Shown piece after piece: positions 27,892 through 35,796 of a stretch of DNA of 64,000 bases. The position numbers and the translations under genes were made by a program. Origin of the DNA: an uncultured Pseudomonas sp. (GTDB lineage: Bacteria; Pseudomonadota; Gammaproteobacteria; Pseudomonadales; Pseudomonadaceae); the NCBI RefSeq assembly GCF_913777995.1, contig NZ_CAJYVE010000010.1, forward strand, positions 310,001-374,000, read 5' to 3'. The notes beneath the pieces were generated by a model, which was given only the letters and a program-made list of their open reading frames with translations, was not told where the DNA came from and made no database searches. The first letter of the stretch is position 1. Each line of letters begins with the position of its first letter.

Positions 27892-29343
27892 ATGATTCCA
27901 GTCATCCTGTCAGGCGGTAGCGGTTCTCGACTCTGGCCACTGTCGCGCAAGCAATTCCCCAAGCAGTTCCTGGCCCTGACCGGTGAACACACCCTGTTCC
28001 AGCAGACCCTCGAGCGCCTGGTGTTCGAAGGCATGGAACTGCCCATCGTGGTGTGCAACAAGGAGCACCGGTTCATCGTCAACGAGCAGCTGGCGGCAGT
28101 GAACCTCGAGACCCAGGCAGTGATCATGGAGCCCTTCGGCCGCAACACAGCGCCGGCCGTGGCCCTGACCGCGATGATGATGGTCAACGAAGGCAAAGAC
28201 GATCTGATGCTGGTCCTGCCGGCCGACCACGTGATCGAAGACCAGAAGGCCCTGCAGCGCGCCCTGGCCCTGGCCACCGTGGCCGCCGAGCGTGGCGAGA
28301 TGGTGCTGTTCGGCGTGCCGGCCACCAAGCCGGAAACCGGCTACGGCTACATCAAGTCCACTGGCGACTCGCTGCTGCCTGAAGGCGTGCGCCGCGTGCA
28401 GAGCTTCGTCGAGAAGCCTGACGAAAAACGTGCCCAGGAATTCGTCGAGGCCGGCGGCTACTACTGGAACAGCGGCATGTTCCTGTTCCGCGCCAGCCGC
28501 TTCCTCGAAGAGCTGAAAAAGCATGATCCGGACATCTACGAAACCTGCGTGCTGACCCTTGAGCGCAGCAAGCATGAAGACGGCGGCATCGAGATCGACG
28601 AAGCCACCTTCGCCTGCTGCCCGGACAACTCCATCGACTACGCGGTGATGGAAAAGACCCAGCGCGCCTGCGTGGTGCCGCTGACTGCCGGCTGGAGCGA
28701 CGTGGGCTGCTGGTCGTCGCTGTGGGACGTTCACCAGAAAGACGAGAACGGCAACGTCACCAAGGGCGACGTGGTCATCCAGGACAGCCGCAACTGCATG
28801 ATCCACGGCAACGGCAAGCTGGTGTCGGTGATCGGTCTGGACAACATCGTGGTCGTGGAAACCAAGGACGCGATGATGATCGCCCACAAGGACAAGGTCC
28901 AGGGCGTCAAGCAGATGGTCAACACCCTCAACGAGCAGGGCCGTAGCGAGACCCAGAGCCATCTGGAAGTCTACCGTCCGTGGGGTTCCTACGACTCGGT
29001 GGACATGGGCGGCCGCTTCCAGGTCAAGCGCATCTCGGTCAAGCCGGGTGCCAGCCTGTCGCTGCAGATGCACCACCACCGCGCCGAACACTGGATCGTG
29101 GTGTCCGGCACAGCCCAGGTGACCTGCGACGAGAACGTGTTCCTGCTCACCGAGAACCAGTCGACCTACATCCCGATCGCCTCGGTGCACCGCCTGAAGA
29201 ACCCAGGCAAGATCCCGCTGGAAATCATCGAAGTGCAGTCGGGCAGCTACCTGGGCGAAGACGACATCGAACGCTTCGAAGACGTCTACGGGCGTACCGA
29301 TTCGGTCGAGTCGGGTGTGCGTACCCAGACCATCGCTCGCTGA
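27892..29343 (+). CDS. algA: Bifunctional phosphomannose isomerase / GDP-mannose pyrophosphorylase AlgA
   Basis: Catalyses the first (fructose-6-P to mannose-6-P) and third (mannose-1-P to GDP-mannose) steps toward GDP-mannuronate. The protein has 483 residues (P. aeruginosa 481). The N-terminal nucleotidyltransferase has GGSGSRLWPLSRKQFPKQF (7-25) and the FVEKP motif; the C-terminal type-II isomerase cupin has QMHHHRAEHW (around 390) with metal ligands. The ATG at 27892 follows CGGAGAG. It is last in the operon, before a large terminator-like hairpin; phosphomannomutase AlgC is encoded elsewhere. Confidence 0.98.
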   Translation: MIPVILSGGSGSRLWPLSRKQFPKQFLALTGEHTLFQQTLERLVFEGMELPIVVCNKEHRFIVNEQLAAVNLETQAVIMEPFGRNTAPAVALTAMMMVNEGKDDLMLVLPADHVIEDQKALQRALALATVAAERGEMVLFGVPATKPETGYGYIKSTGDSLLPEGVRRVQSFVEKPDEKRAQEFVEAGGYYWNSGMFLFRASRFLEELKKHDPDIYETCVLTLERSKHEDGGIEIDEATFACCPDNSIDYAVMEKTQRACVVPLTAGWSDVGCWSSLWDVHQKDENGNVTKGDVVIQDSRNCMIHGNGKLVSVIGLDNIVVVETKDAMMIAHKDKVQGVKQMVNTLNEQGRSETQSHLEVYRPWGSYDSVDMGGRFQVKRISVKPGASLSLQMHHHRAEHWIVVSGTAQVTCDENVFLLTENQSTYIPIASVHRLKNPGKIPLEIIEVQSGSYLGEDDIERFEDVYGRTDSVESGVRTQTIAR

Positions 29344-29358
29344 TCCCGGCGCAGGCCT

Positions 29359-29412
29359 GACGGCCCCGCCCCTGTCGCGCACTGGCTGCTGCGCGACAGG
29401 GGCGGGGCCGTC
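29359..29412 (+). terminator. Perfect 23-bp hairpin ending the alginate operon
   Basis: Arms 29359-29381 and 29390-29412 are perfectly complementary over 23 bases, GC-rich, with an 8-base loop, starting 15 bases after the algA stop. No T-run follows, so it is not a standard intrinsic terminator, but it should strongly fold the 3' end of the transcript. Confidence 0.7.
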
Positions 29413-29575
29413 GTCGTTCATGCCTCTGGCGGCCCGGCGCAGCAAGTGACGTATGGCGTGTCCACCGGTCGCCCACTGACAGTTCTGCCAGTGCCGTATG
29501 GCCGGCCAGCCGCCTAAAGTGGAAGAGAATCGCCCCTGGGCCTGGCATGAGGCCCGGTATGAGGAGAACGCCGAC

Positions 29576-29941
29576 ATGACTGACGACATTGATCTGTACA
29601 CTGCCGAACCGGATGACTCACTGCCACGGCCGATCCTGGTGGACAGCACCGACCAGCTCATCAACCTCGACGCCGCCTTCCTGCGCGTACAGCTTCCCGC
29701 CGTCGACCCGCAAGCGTATGACCGGGTCCGGCTGGTCCTGCTGGCCACACCGGACGCCAGCAGGAGCCTGCAGGCCGAAGCCGACATCGACACCCAGGGC
29801 GCCCAGGCCGAGTTCTACAAGCATGACCTGCAGGCCGTCTTCGACCTGGACGACGAAGTGGTCGCCGTCGCCCTGCTGCGCCGCCGAGGCACGCAACGCT
29901 GGGTGCGCTCGCCGGGTTCGGAAACGGCGATCTTCTGCTGA
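29576..29941 (+). CDS. Hypothetical protein (121 aa)
   Basis: I do not recognise a family. The protein is small, soluble and acidic at both ends, with no signal peptide or membrane helix: MTDDIDLYTAEPDDSLPRP at the start, a central segment AYDRVRLVLLATPDASRS that could be a beta-alpha unit, and a basic patch RRRGTQRWVRSP near the C-terminus. The ATG at 29576 is chosen for the GAGGAG about 9 bases upstream; the frame extends to 29498 without a ribosome site. It is followed by a 154-aa membrane protein gene in the same direction, probably co-transcribed. Confidence 0.7.
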   Translation: MTDDIDLYTAEPDDSLPRPILVDSTDQLINLDAAFLRVQLPAVDPQAYDRVRLVLLATPDASRSLQAEADIDTQGAQAEFYKHDLQAVFDLDDEVVAVALLRRRGTQRWVRSPGSETAIFC

Positions 29942-30009
29942 GCCTGTGCATGGCCAAGTCCCCTCGCCTTTGGGTAGGATGAGCCGCATTGTCATGCGGG
30001 AGCACCTCC

Positions 30010-30474
30010 ATGCTGATCGGCGTGCTGTTGATCGTCACCTGGCTCATCCTGTTGCTGCGCTACCCGGCCAAGGCCCTGCCAGTGTCGCTGGTGGCCGCCG
30101 TGGCGCTGGGTTTGGTCGCCACCCTGGTGATCTGGCAAGACCACCGTGAAACCCGCCAGCTCGAACGTCTCGACCTGCGCCTGAGTCTGGCTCGACAAAG
30201 CTGCCCGGCCGACCGGCCCCTGCAGATCAGGCTGACCAACACCAACAGCGTGCCGCTGGTCGAGCTGCGCTGGCAGGTGGGCGCCTACGCACCGGGCGAC
30301 ACGGTCAACCTGGTCGACAACACCTATACTTCGGCGCGCTACCGCGGCCCGGGTGAACTCCAGGCCGGCGCCGCATGGCAGGAATGCCTGCCCCTCCCCA
30401 CCCTGCGCAGCGGCTACCGCCCCGACAGCCTCGAATTTCGCGCCGAGCATCTGCAAGGCAGCTTCTCGAACTAG
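30010..30474 (+). CDS. Hypothetical membrane protein (154 aa)
   Basis: Unrecognised. Two adjacent hydrophobic helices (about 2-17 and 24-42) are followed by a roughly 110-residue domain, probably periplasmic, with two Cys (ARQSCPADRP and WQECLP) that could form a disulfide. The start at 30010 follows GGGAG; an in-frame ATG at 29989 is less likely. The stop codon TAG lies inside CTAG, the left flank of a MITE-like element. If the element is removed, the stop becomes TAA and the downstream dehydrogenase gene starts 9 bases later, so the two were probably once operon neighbours. Confidence 0.75.
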   Translation: MLIGVLLIVTWLILLLRYPAKALPVSLVAAVALGLVATLVIWQDHRETRQLERLDLRLSLARQSCPADRPLQIRLTNTNSVPLVELRWQVGAYAPGDTVNLVDNTYTSARYRGPGELQAGAAWQECLPLPTLRSGYRPDSLEFRAEHLQGSFSN

Positions 30475-30730
30475 GTTCTGTACGAAAAGTCGCCGAGCGA
30501 AGGTCAGGCAAGGCGCAACGAGCGAAGCGAGTAACAGCCGCAGGCTGACCCGAAGGGCGAGCGCCAGCGAGTCAAAACAGGCGAGGAAAGCTCGGAGTCG
30601 CGGCCGACTTTACTGGAGTAAATGAGCATTCCGACCGGGTGGCGATCCACCGGGTGGCGCTCCACCGGACTGGCGATCCAGCCGGTTTTTAACGCAGCAT
30701 GGCCGAGCGCAGGCACTTTTCGTACAAAAC
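30475..30730. mobile_element. MITE-like non-autonomous element (256 bp)
   Basis: Terminal inverted repeats GTTCTGTACGAAAAGT (30475-30490) and ACTTTTCGTACAAAAC (30715-30730) match at 15 of 16 positions. The flanks are CTAG and CTAA, both fitting the YTAR target of the IS5 group of IS5-family transposons. There is no transposase gene inside, only compositionally odd sequence and three tandem small hairpins. Mobilisation in trans by a full-length element elsewhere in the genome is inference, and I cannot name that element. Confidence 0.75.
30635..30685 (+). repeat. Three tandem hairpins inside the MITE
   Basis: Three successive stem-loops with 4-base loops CGAT (30643), CGCT (30658) and CGAT (30674) recur every 15-16 bases, built from GGTGG/CCACC, GGTGG/CCACC and CTGG/CCAG. 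The last, extended by CCGG/CCGG, is followed by T5 (30686-30690), so the array may act as a terminator upstream of the dehydrogenase gene. Confidence 0.6.
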
Positions 30731-30743
30731 CTAAGGATTCTTC

Positions 30744-31565
30744 ATGCCCGTAACGCTAATCACCGGTTGCTCCAGCGGTATCGGCCGCGCCCTGGCCGAT
30801 GCCCTGCGTGCGGCCGGCCACGATGTGTGGGCCACCGCGCGCAAGCCGGCTGACGTCGAAGCCCTGGCAGGCGCCGGTTTCCGCGCCGTGCAACTGGACG
30901 TCAACGACGCGCCGGCCGTGCAGGCCCTGGCCACGCGCCTTGAGCCCGAGGGGCTGGACATCCTCATCAACAACGCTGGCTACGGCGCCATGGGGCCACT
31001 GCTGGACGGCGGCGTGGACGCGATGCAGCGCCAGTTCGAGACCAACGTCTTCGCCGTGGTCGGCGTGACCCAGGCCCTGCTGCCGGCACTGCGGCGCAAG
31101 CGCGGGCTGGTGGTGAACATCGGCAGCGTGTCCGGGGTGCTAGTCACCCCATTCGCGGGTGCCTACTGCGCGTCGAAGGCCGCCGTGCATGCACTGAGCG
31201 ACGCGCTGCGCATGGAACTGGCACCGTTCGGGGTTCGGGTCATGGAAGTGCAGCCAGGCGCCATTGCCTCGCAGTTCGCCAGCAATGCCAGCCAGGAGGC
31301 CGAACAGCTGATGGCCGAGCAGTCGCCCTGGTGGCCGTTGCGCGAAGGCATCCGCGCCCGCGCCCGCGCCTCGCAGGACCACCCGACCTCTGCCGAGGCC
31401 TTCGCCCAGGGCGTGCTGGGCGCCCTGCAACGCTCGAACCCGCCGCGCCTGCTGCGCCTGGGCAACGGTGCTCGCTCCCTGCCCTTGATGGCCCGCTGGC
31501 TGCCGCAGGGGCTGCTGGAATGGGTGCTGAAAAAACGCTTCGGCCTCGACCGCCAGTTGCCCTAG
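30744..31565 (+). CDS. Short-chain dehydrogenase/reductase (SDR)
   Basis: Classical SDR oxidoreductase of 273 residues. It has the cofactor motif TGCSSGIG (6-13), NNAG (about 75-78), the structural/catalytic Ser in NIGSVSG, and the catalytic pair Tyr and Lys in YCASK. ARK after strand 2 suggests NADPH preference. The substrate is unknown. The ATG at 30744 has AAGGA directly at the right border of the MITE-like element, so its ribosome site predates the insertion and its original promoter was probably upstream of the two preceding small genes. Confidence 0.88.
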   Translation: MPVTLITGCSSGIGRALADALRAAGHDVWATARKPADVEALAGAGFRAVQLDVNDAPAVQALATRLEPEGLDILINNAGYGAMGPLLDGGVDAMQRQFETNVFAVVGVTQALLPALRRKRGLVVNIGSVSGVLVTPFAGAYCASKAAVHALSDALRMELAPFGVRVMEVQPGAIASQFASNASQEAEQLMAEQSPWWPLREGIRARARASQDHPTSAEAFAQGVLGALQRSNPPRLLRLGNGARSLPLMARWLPQGLLEWVLKKRFGLDRQLP

Positions 31566-31684
31566 CACGTTGGCAAAGGAGAAGGCCGGTGCAGATTCCC
31601 GGCAGACGCGGTGACTTACCGACCTCTGCCCCGCTGAAGCCGCTTCTACCTGTAGGTTGAACGGCCCCCGGGTATCGCTGACAG

Positions 31685-31987
31685 TCAGAGAATCGCTTGA
31701 ATGCCCTTTTCGGCAATGACATTCAGCAATTTGAGCGCCGGGCCAGCCGGGCGCGTTTCTCCCTGCTCCCACTTCCTGACCGTGGACGCCGAGGTATGCA
31801 GGTGAAGGGCAAATACTGGCTGACTGAACCTCAGCCGTTCACGCAACAGGCGGATATCTGACGCGCTGAACTCGCGTACAGGGGAAGGTGACAGGGCTTC
31901 GAATTCTCGCATCGTAACCTTGTCGATCAAGCCCGCCTGGTAAAGAGCGCTCATGTCGCGGGAAAGGGATTCAATGATTTTGCTCAC
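31685..31987 (-). CDS. Helix-turn-helix antitoxin (HigA/NadS-like)
   Basis: DNA-binding antitoxin, 100 residues. The C-terminal half is an XRE-type HTH (about 41-95) with LRERLRFSQPVFALHLHTSA and VRKWEQGETRP; the N-terminal part probably wraps the toxin. It overlaps the upstream toxin gene by 17 bases, the toxin-first order typical of HigBA. It likely represses its own operon at the palindrome 32368-32384. Confidence 0.85.
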   Translation of the reverse strand: MSKIIESLSRDMSALYQAGLIDKVTMREFEALSPSPVREFSASDIRLLRERLRFSQPVFALHLHTSASTVRKWEQGETRPAGPALKLLNVIAEKGIQAIL

Positions 31988-32351
31988 AACGAACCTCTAT
32001 CAGCAGCCCCAGGGAAATAGCCTCATTGAGCTGATGTGATAACAGCTCTAGAAAAACCTTACCGGCATGTTGTAGCGCTCTTTTTTCGATTGCCGAGACG
32101 CTTGCCTTTTCGCTTTTGGCAAAACCATGCAGGAACACACATCGATCGCCGAACTTGACAGACAGTAGGGTTCGATAGCCCCGGCTTTTACCGCTGCCTT
32201 CCCGAGCGATGCGCTGTTTGTACAAGCCGCTCCCCAGGTCGGCGTCGATCAGGCCACGCTGCATATCTTCGACCGCACGACACAGGCAGGCATCTGCCAC
32301 CCCCTGCTGCGCTTGCCACCGCATGAAATCCCTGCGCTTGAGTACCTGCAT
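31971..32351 (-). CDS. RelE/HigB-like toxin of a type II toxin-antitoxin pair
   Basis: Probable mRNA interferase, 126 residues, of the RelE-like family paired with HTH antitoxins. Family features are the start MQVLKRRDFMRWQAQQG, the block LGSGLYKQRIAREGSGKSRG then YRTL (Lys/Arg residues that contact RNA), and FGDRCVFLHGFAKSEK. The ATG at 32351 is chosen because GGAGG lies about 8 bases upstream (32359-32363); the frame is open to 32420. Toxicity is inferred from the family. Confidence 0.85.
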   Translation of the reverse strand: MQVLKRRDFMRWQAQQGVADACLCRAVEDMQRGLIDADLGSGLYKQRIAREGSGKSRGYRTLLSVKFGDRCVFLHGFAKSEKASVSAIEKRALQHAGKVFLELLSHQLNEAISLGLLIEVRCEQNH

Positions 32352-32367
32352 GCCAACGCCTCCGAAC

Positions 32368-32384
32368 ATACCCGTAACGGGCAT
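32368..32384. promoter_or_regulatory. Candidate operator of the toxin-antitoxin operon
   Basis: ATACCCGT (32368-32375), one spacer base and ACGGGCAT (32377-32384) form a 17-base palindrome with one mismatch, 17 bases upstream of the toxin start. Position and symmetry fit binding by the HTH antitoxin; a TTGACG-like -35 lies next to it. Inferred from position. Confidence 0.55.
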
Positions 32385-32422
32385 ACTTTTCCATGGGCAC
32401 GTCAACGCCATGCGGTACATAT

Positions 32423-33307
32423 CTATCGAGTTGTGGCCCTGCTCTGCTGGGTGCCCTCTGGCTTGAGAATCACCGTGCAGGTCATGCCCGCCGCGAGAAC
32501 GAAATCTTCCGGCATCGGGTCGAGGTGGATGCGCACGGGCACGCGCTGGGCCAGGCGGACCCAGTTGAAGGTCGGGTTGACGTCGGCGAGCAGTTCGCGG
32601 CTTTGCGGGTTGTCGCGGTCGTAGATGCCGCGGGCAATGCTGTCCACTCGGCCGGTCAGGCGTTCGCCGCTCATCATTTCCAGCTCGGCGCGGTCACCGA
32701 CGTGCACCTGTGGCAGCTTGGTTTCTTCGAAGAAGCCGTATACCCAGTAGGAGTGGCGGTCGATCAGCGCCATCTTGGCTTCGCCGGCGTGGGCATAGTC
32801 ACCGGGGTGGACGTTGAGGTTGGTGACATAGCCATCCACCGAGGCGCGCACCTGGGTGCGTGCCAGGTTCAGTTCGGCAGCCTCAAGGCGCGACTGGGCC
32901 TGCTGGTATTCGGCCTGTGCGGCCAGGGCCTGATGCCCGGCGTCATCGCGGTTCTCCGCCGAGATCACCAGGGCATCCATGTCGGCGCGGCGCCGCGCGT
33001 TGGCGGCGCGCATGTCCCAGGCGGCCTTGCGTGCAGCGACTTCGGCACGCGCCTGGCGCACCGCCAGGCGATAGTGCTCGGCGTCGATCTGCAACAGCAG
33101 GTCACCCTTGCTGACCGCCTGGTTGTCACGCACCGCCACCCGCTCCACCAACCCCGAGACATCCGGCGCGACGTTGATGATGTCGGCCCTGACCCGCCCG
33201 TCGCGGGTCCAGGGCGTATCCATGTAGTGCACCCACACGGCACGCCCCAGCACCACGGCCAGAGCGAGAATCGACAGCGTCGCGGCAAGACTGAACAGCT
33301 TTTTCAT
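32423..33307 (-). CDS. HlyD-family efflux periplasmic adaptor (AaeA-like)
   Basis: Membrane-fusion protein linking the inner-membrane pump to an outer-membrane factor, 294 residues. One N-terminal helix (about 4-25) is followed by the biotin-lipoyl half VHYMDTPWTRDGRVRADIIN typical of AaeA, an alpha-helical hairpin, and the second lipoyl half RTQVRASVDGYVTNLNVHPG. The ATG at 33307 is preferred; a TTG at 33334 that overlaps the preceding stop (TTGA) could also serve and would couple translation. Third pump component of the operon; the substrate is probably an aromatic acid, by homology only. Confidence 0.88.
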   Translation of the reverse strand: MKKLFSLAATLSILALAVVLGRAVWVHYMDTPWTRDGRVRADIINVAPDVSGLVERVAVRDNQAVSKGDLLLQIDAEHYRLAVRQARAEVAARKAAWDMRAANARRRADMDALVISAENRDDAGHQALAAQAEYQQAQSRLEAAELNLARTQVRASVDGYVTNLNVHPGDYAHAGEAKMALIDRHSYWVYGFFEETKLPQVHVGDRAELEMMSGERLTGRVDSIARGIYDRDNPQSRELLADVNPTFNWVRLAQRVPVRIHLDPMPEDFVLAAGMTCTVILKPEGTQQSRATTR

Positions 33308-33330
33308 CCCAGGTTTTCCCGAGCCAGGCT

Positions 33331-33537
33331 TCAACGATAAAGGGGCAGCGCCAACGCGCCGAACAGGCAGGCGAACAGGCTCAGGCGCAGCAGCGCCGGG
33401 TGCCAGAACAGCCGGTACAGGTCCAGCCCGGATAGCAGCCGGTCGAGCAGCCAGGCGAGGATCATGGCCAGCACGAACAACAGGCCCATGCTTGGCATGT
33501 ACAGGTCGAAGAACGCGATTTCACGCGGCATTGGCAA
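33331..33537 (-). CDS. DUF1656 small membrane protein
   Basis: Small inner-membrane protein of 68 residues with two hydrophobic helices (about 15-33 and 44-66), beginning MPMPREIAFFDLYMPSM. DUF1656 proteins are regularly found between FUSC pumps and HlyD adaptors (AaeX-like) and may be an accessory subunit. It overlaps the FUSC gene by 17 bases and the adaptor frame at its stop. Confidence 0.85.
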   Translation of the reverse strand: MPMPREIAFFDLYMPSMGLLFVLAMILAWLLDRLLSGLDLYRLFWHPALLRLSLFACLFGALALPLYR

Positions 33538-35695
33538 TCCCTCGGCGGGTATGGGCAGCCAGCGGTGAACGCGGGTCCAGCAGGCAGGTGCGGATGAAGT
33601 GCAGGTAGCTCTCCACCCGCCGCAGCGGCGAGGTGTCGAAATGCGAAGCGAAGGGCTCGTCGGTCTGCCTGACCCGCATGATGGCCCGCTCCACCGCCGC
33701 CAGGCTGCGCGCTAGATTGCGCGCGTCTGGTTGAATGAACAGGCGGATCAGCGCACGCCCCATGCTACGGATCGACAAACGCCACGAACGGTGCTCGGCG
33801 TAGCTGGGGTGCACCGGCAGCAACGCCTGTTCGCGGCGCAACTCGATGATCGCGTGGCCGATTTCCAGCACCACGAACATCCAGCGCAGCAACTGCTGGC
33901 GAACCTCGGGTCGGCCGGCGGCCAGGGCATCGGCATGGTGCATCACGTCGCGGGTCTGGCTCTCGAAGCTTGATCCCAGACGCTTGAGCGGCGCGCTGAT
34001 GGCGAACACCACCTGACGGCGCAGGTCATCCTCCAGGTGGCGCCACATCCAGCGGCTGTTGGGCGGCAGCACCACGGCCCCTGCGGCACTGCACACCAGG
34101 GTCGCGACCAGCATCGCCAGGTAATCGTTGATGAATGGGTAAGGCTGGTAGAGCGTCAGGTTGCCCGGCAGCGTACCCATGCAGAAGAACAGCATCAGCC
34201 CCAGCCCGATGCCCGACCACTGCACCCGCGACGACAGAAAGGTGCCCAGCGCCAACACCGGGGCCAGCACCAGGCACAGCAAGGGGAAGCCATCGATACG
34301 CGGAAACACCAGAAAAGTCTCGACGAAGCCGAACAGCGCGCCAAGTGCGGTGCCGCAGGCCATCTGCAGCGACATGCGCCAGGGATTGGCGTTCATCGAT
34401 GACAGCGCCACGGTCACTGCCGCAACCAGGATCAGCGTCGCACCACTGGGCCAGGCGGTGAGTACCCACCAGGCGCTCATCAGCGCCACCACCAGGGTGG
34501 CGCGGACACCGGCGCCCAGCACCGCCATGCCATGGGTGCGATTGACGAAGGGCTCCTCCCACTGCTCACGCACGTGATTATGGTCAGCCAGCGACGCGTG
34601 GGTCAGGGCGTAGTTATGCAGTTCGCTGGCAAGGCGGTAGAGCAACTCGAAGGCGGTGTGGAAATCCAGGCGTTCATCCTGGCTGGGAGCGGCCGCTTCC
34701 AGCTCCCGGCGCAGGCGCCGCACCATGGGTGGCAGGTCGGCCTGCCAGTGTTCCAGACGGATCACCAGGCGCGCGGCGTCATCCAGGGTCAGCGCCTGGT
34801 CGGCGCAGTGTTCGAGCAACGCCGCCAGGCTGTGCAGCCCTGGCTCGACCTGCCGCAATACGAAGCCCAGGCGCTGGCTGCGCAGGCGCTCCAGCAGCTG
34901 GTGCAGGGCATTGAAGCGCGTGGTGATGGCCATGAACTCACTGTTGAGGCGGTTCAGCCGACCATTGCGCCGACGCATGGCCGGGTCTTCGAACAGGGTC
35001 ACGCTGCGCAGCCCTTCAAGGCCGATGGCCTCGCCGACGAAGCGCAGGTTGCCGGCCTCGAACGCCGCCTGATCGTGGCCATGGCGCAAGCCATCGACGA
35101 CGAACCGGGCAAACCGGCCGAAGCGCTGGAACAGGCTGTTGCGCAGCGCCGCGCTGGCGCTCTGCGGCAGAATCGCCGCGCTGACCAGGGTGGAACACAG
35201 AATGCCGAGGAAGATTTCCAGGACCCGCCACACCGCCGCCATGAATGCCGTCTCGGGTTGCGACAGGGCCGGCAGGCCGATCAAGGCGGCGGTGTAGCCG
35301 GCCAGCACGAAGGCGTAGGCGCGAAAGTTGCGAAAGCGCGCAGCCCCCGCCGCGCACAGCCCCACCCACAACGCCAGGCAACCGAGAAAGGGCACCGAGT
35401 CCTGACCAAACAGAGCCATCAACAGCACCATCATCGCCGAGCCGGCCAGCGTGCCGAGCAGCCGGTAGAAGCTCTTGGCAAACACCTGGCCACTCTGCGG
35501 CTGCATCACCAGCACTACGGTGATCACCGCAATACGCGGCTGTGGCAATTCCAGGCGCAGCGCCAGCCAGTAGGTCAGGAAAGCGGCCAGCAGCACCTTG
35601 GCGACGTACACCCAAGTCACGCCATCGCTGCGCAGCCAAAGGTCGAATTCACGACGCCAGGGCAGGCCGCCAACGCGTTGCAGGGCCAGGCTCAC
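33521..35695 (-). CDS. FUSC-family inner-membrane efflux pump (AaeB-like)
   Basis: Inner-membrane transporter predicted to export aromatic carboxylic acids, about 724 residues. Two membrane bundles (about 25-180 and 400-530) flank large cytoplasmic domains; landmarks are PQPRIAVITVVLVMQPQSGQ in the first bundle and PSGATLILVAAVTVALSS in the second. The start is uncertain: the frame opens with GTG at 35704, but GTG at 35695 is better placed for GGAG at 35706-35709 and overlaps the stop of a 25-codon frame (GTGA). Middle gene of the efflux operon. Confidence 0.87.
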   Translation of the reverse strand: MSLALQRVGGLPWRREFDLWLRSDGVTWVYVAKVLLAAFLTYWLALRLELPQPRIAVITVVLVMQPQSGQVFAKSFYRLLGTLAGSAMMVLLMALFGQDSVPFLGCLALWVGLCAAGAARFRNFRAYAFVLAGYTAALIGLPALSQPETAFMAAVWRVLEIFLGILCSTLVSAAILPQSASAALRNSLFQRFGRFARFVVDGLRHGHDQAAFEAGNLRFVGEAIGLEGLRSVTLFEDPAMRRRNGRLNRLNSEFMAITTRFNALHQLLERLRSQRLGFVLRQVEPGLHSLAALLEHCADQALTLDDAARLVIRLEHWQADLPPMVRRLRRELEAAAPSQDERLDFHTAFELLYRLASELHNYALTHASLADHNHVREQWEEPFVNRTHGMAVLGAGVRATLVVALMSAWWVLTAWPSGATLILVAAVTVALSSMNANPWRMSLQMACGTALGALFGFVETFLVFPRIDGFPLLCLVLAPVLALGTFLSSRVQWSGIGLGLMLFFCMGTLPGNLTLYQPYPFINDYLAMLVATLVCSAAGAVVLPPNSRWMWRHLEDDLRRQVVFAISAPLKRLGSSFESQTRDVMHHADALAAGRPEVRQQLLRWMFVVLEIGHAIIELRREQALLPVHPSYAEHRSWRLSIRSMGRALIRLFIQPDARNLARSLAAVERAIMRVRQTDEPFASHFDTSPLRRVESYLHFIRTCLLDPRSPLAAHTRRGIANAA

Positions 35696-35796
35696 TGCCG
35701 CCACTCCATGAAACGAGCGCAGGCGCGTAGGGCCGTTCGGGACATTTCAGCATTCATCGGTTCAGTCATCGCCAAAGGGGTTTGCGGAATCAGGAA

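Noticed and set aside
27910-29793. A 627-codon antisense frame over algA and beyond
   Set aside because: Antisense to algA and a small gene; His/Val/Gly-rich composition with no domain.
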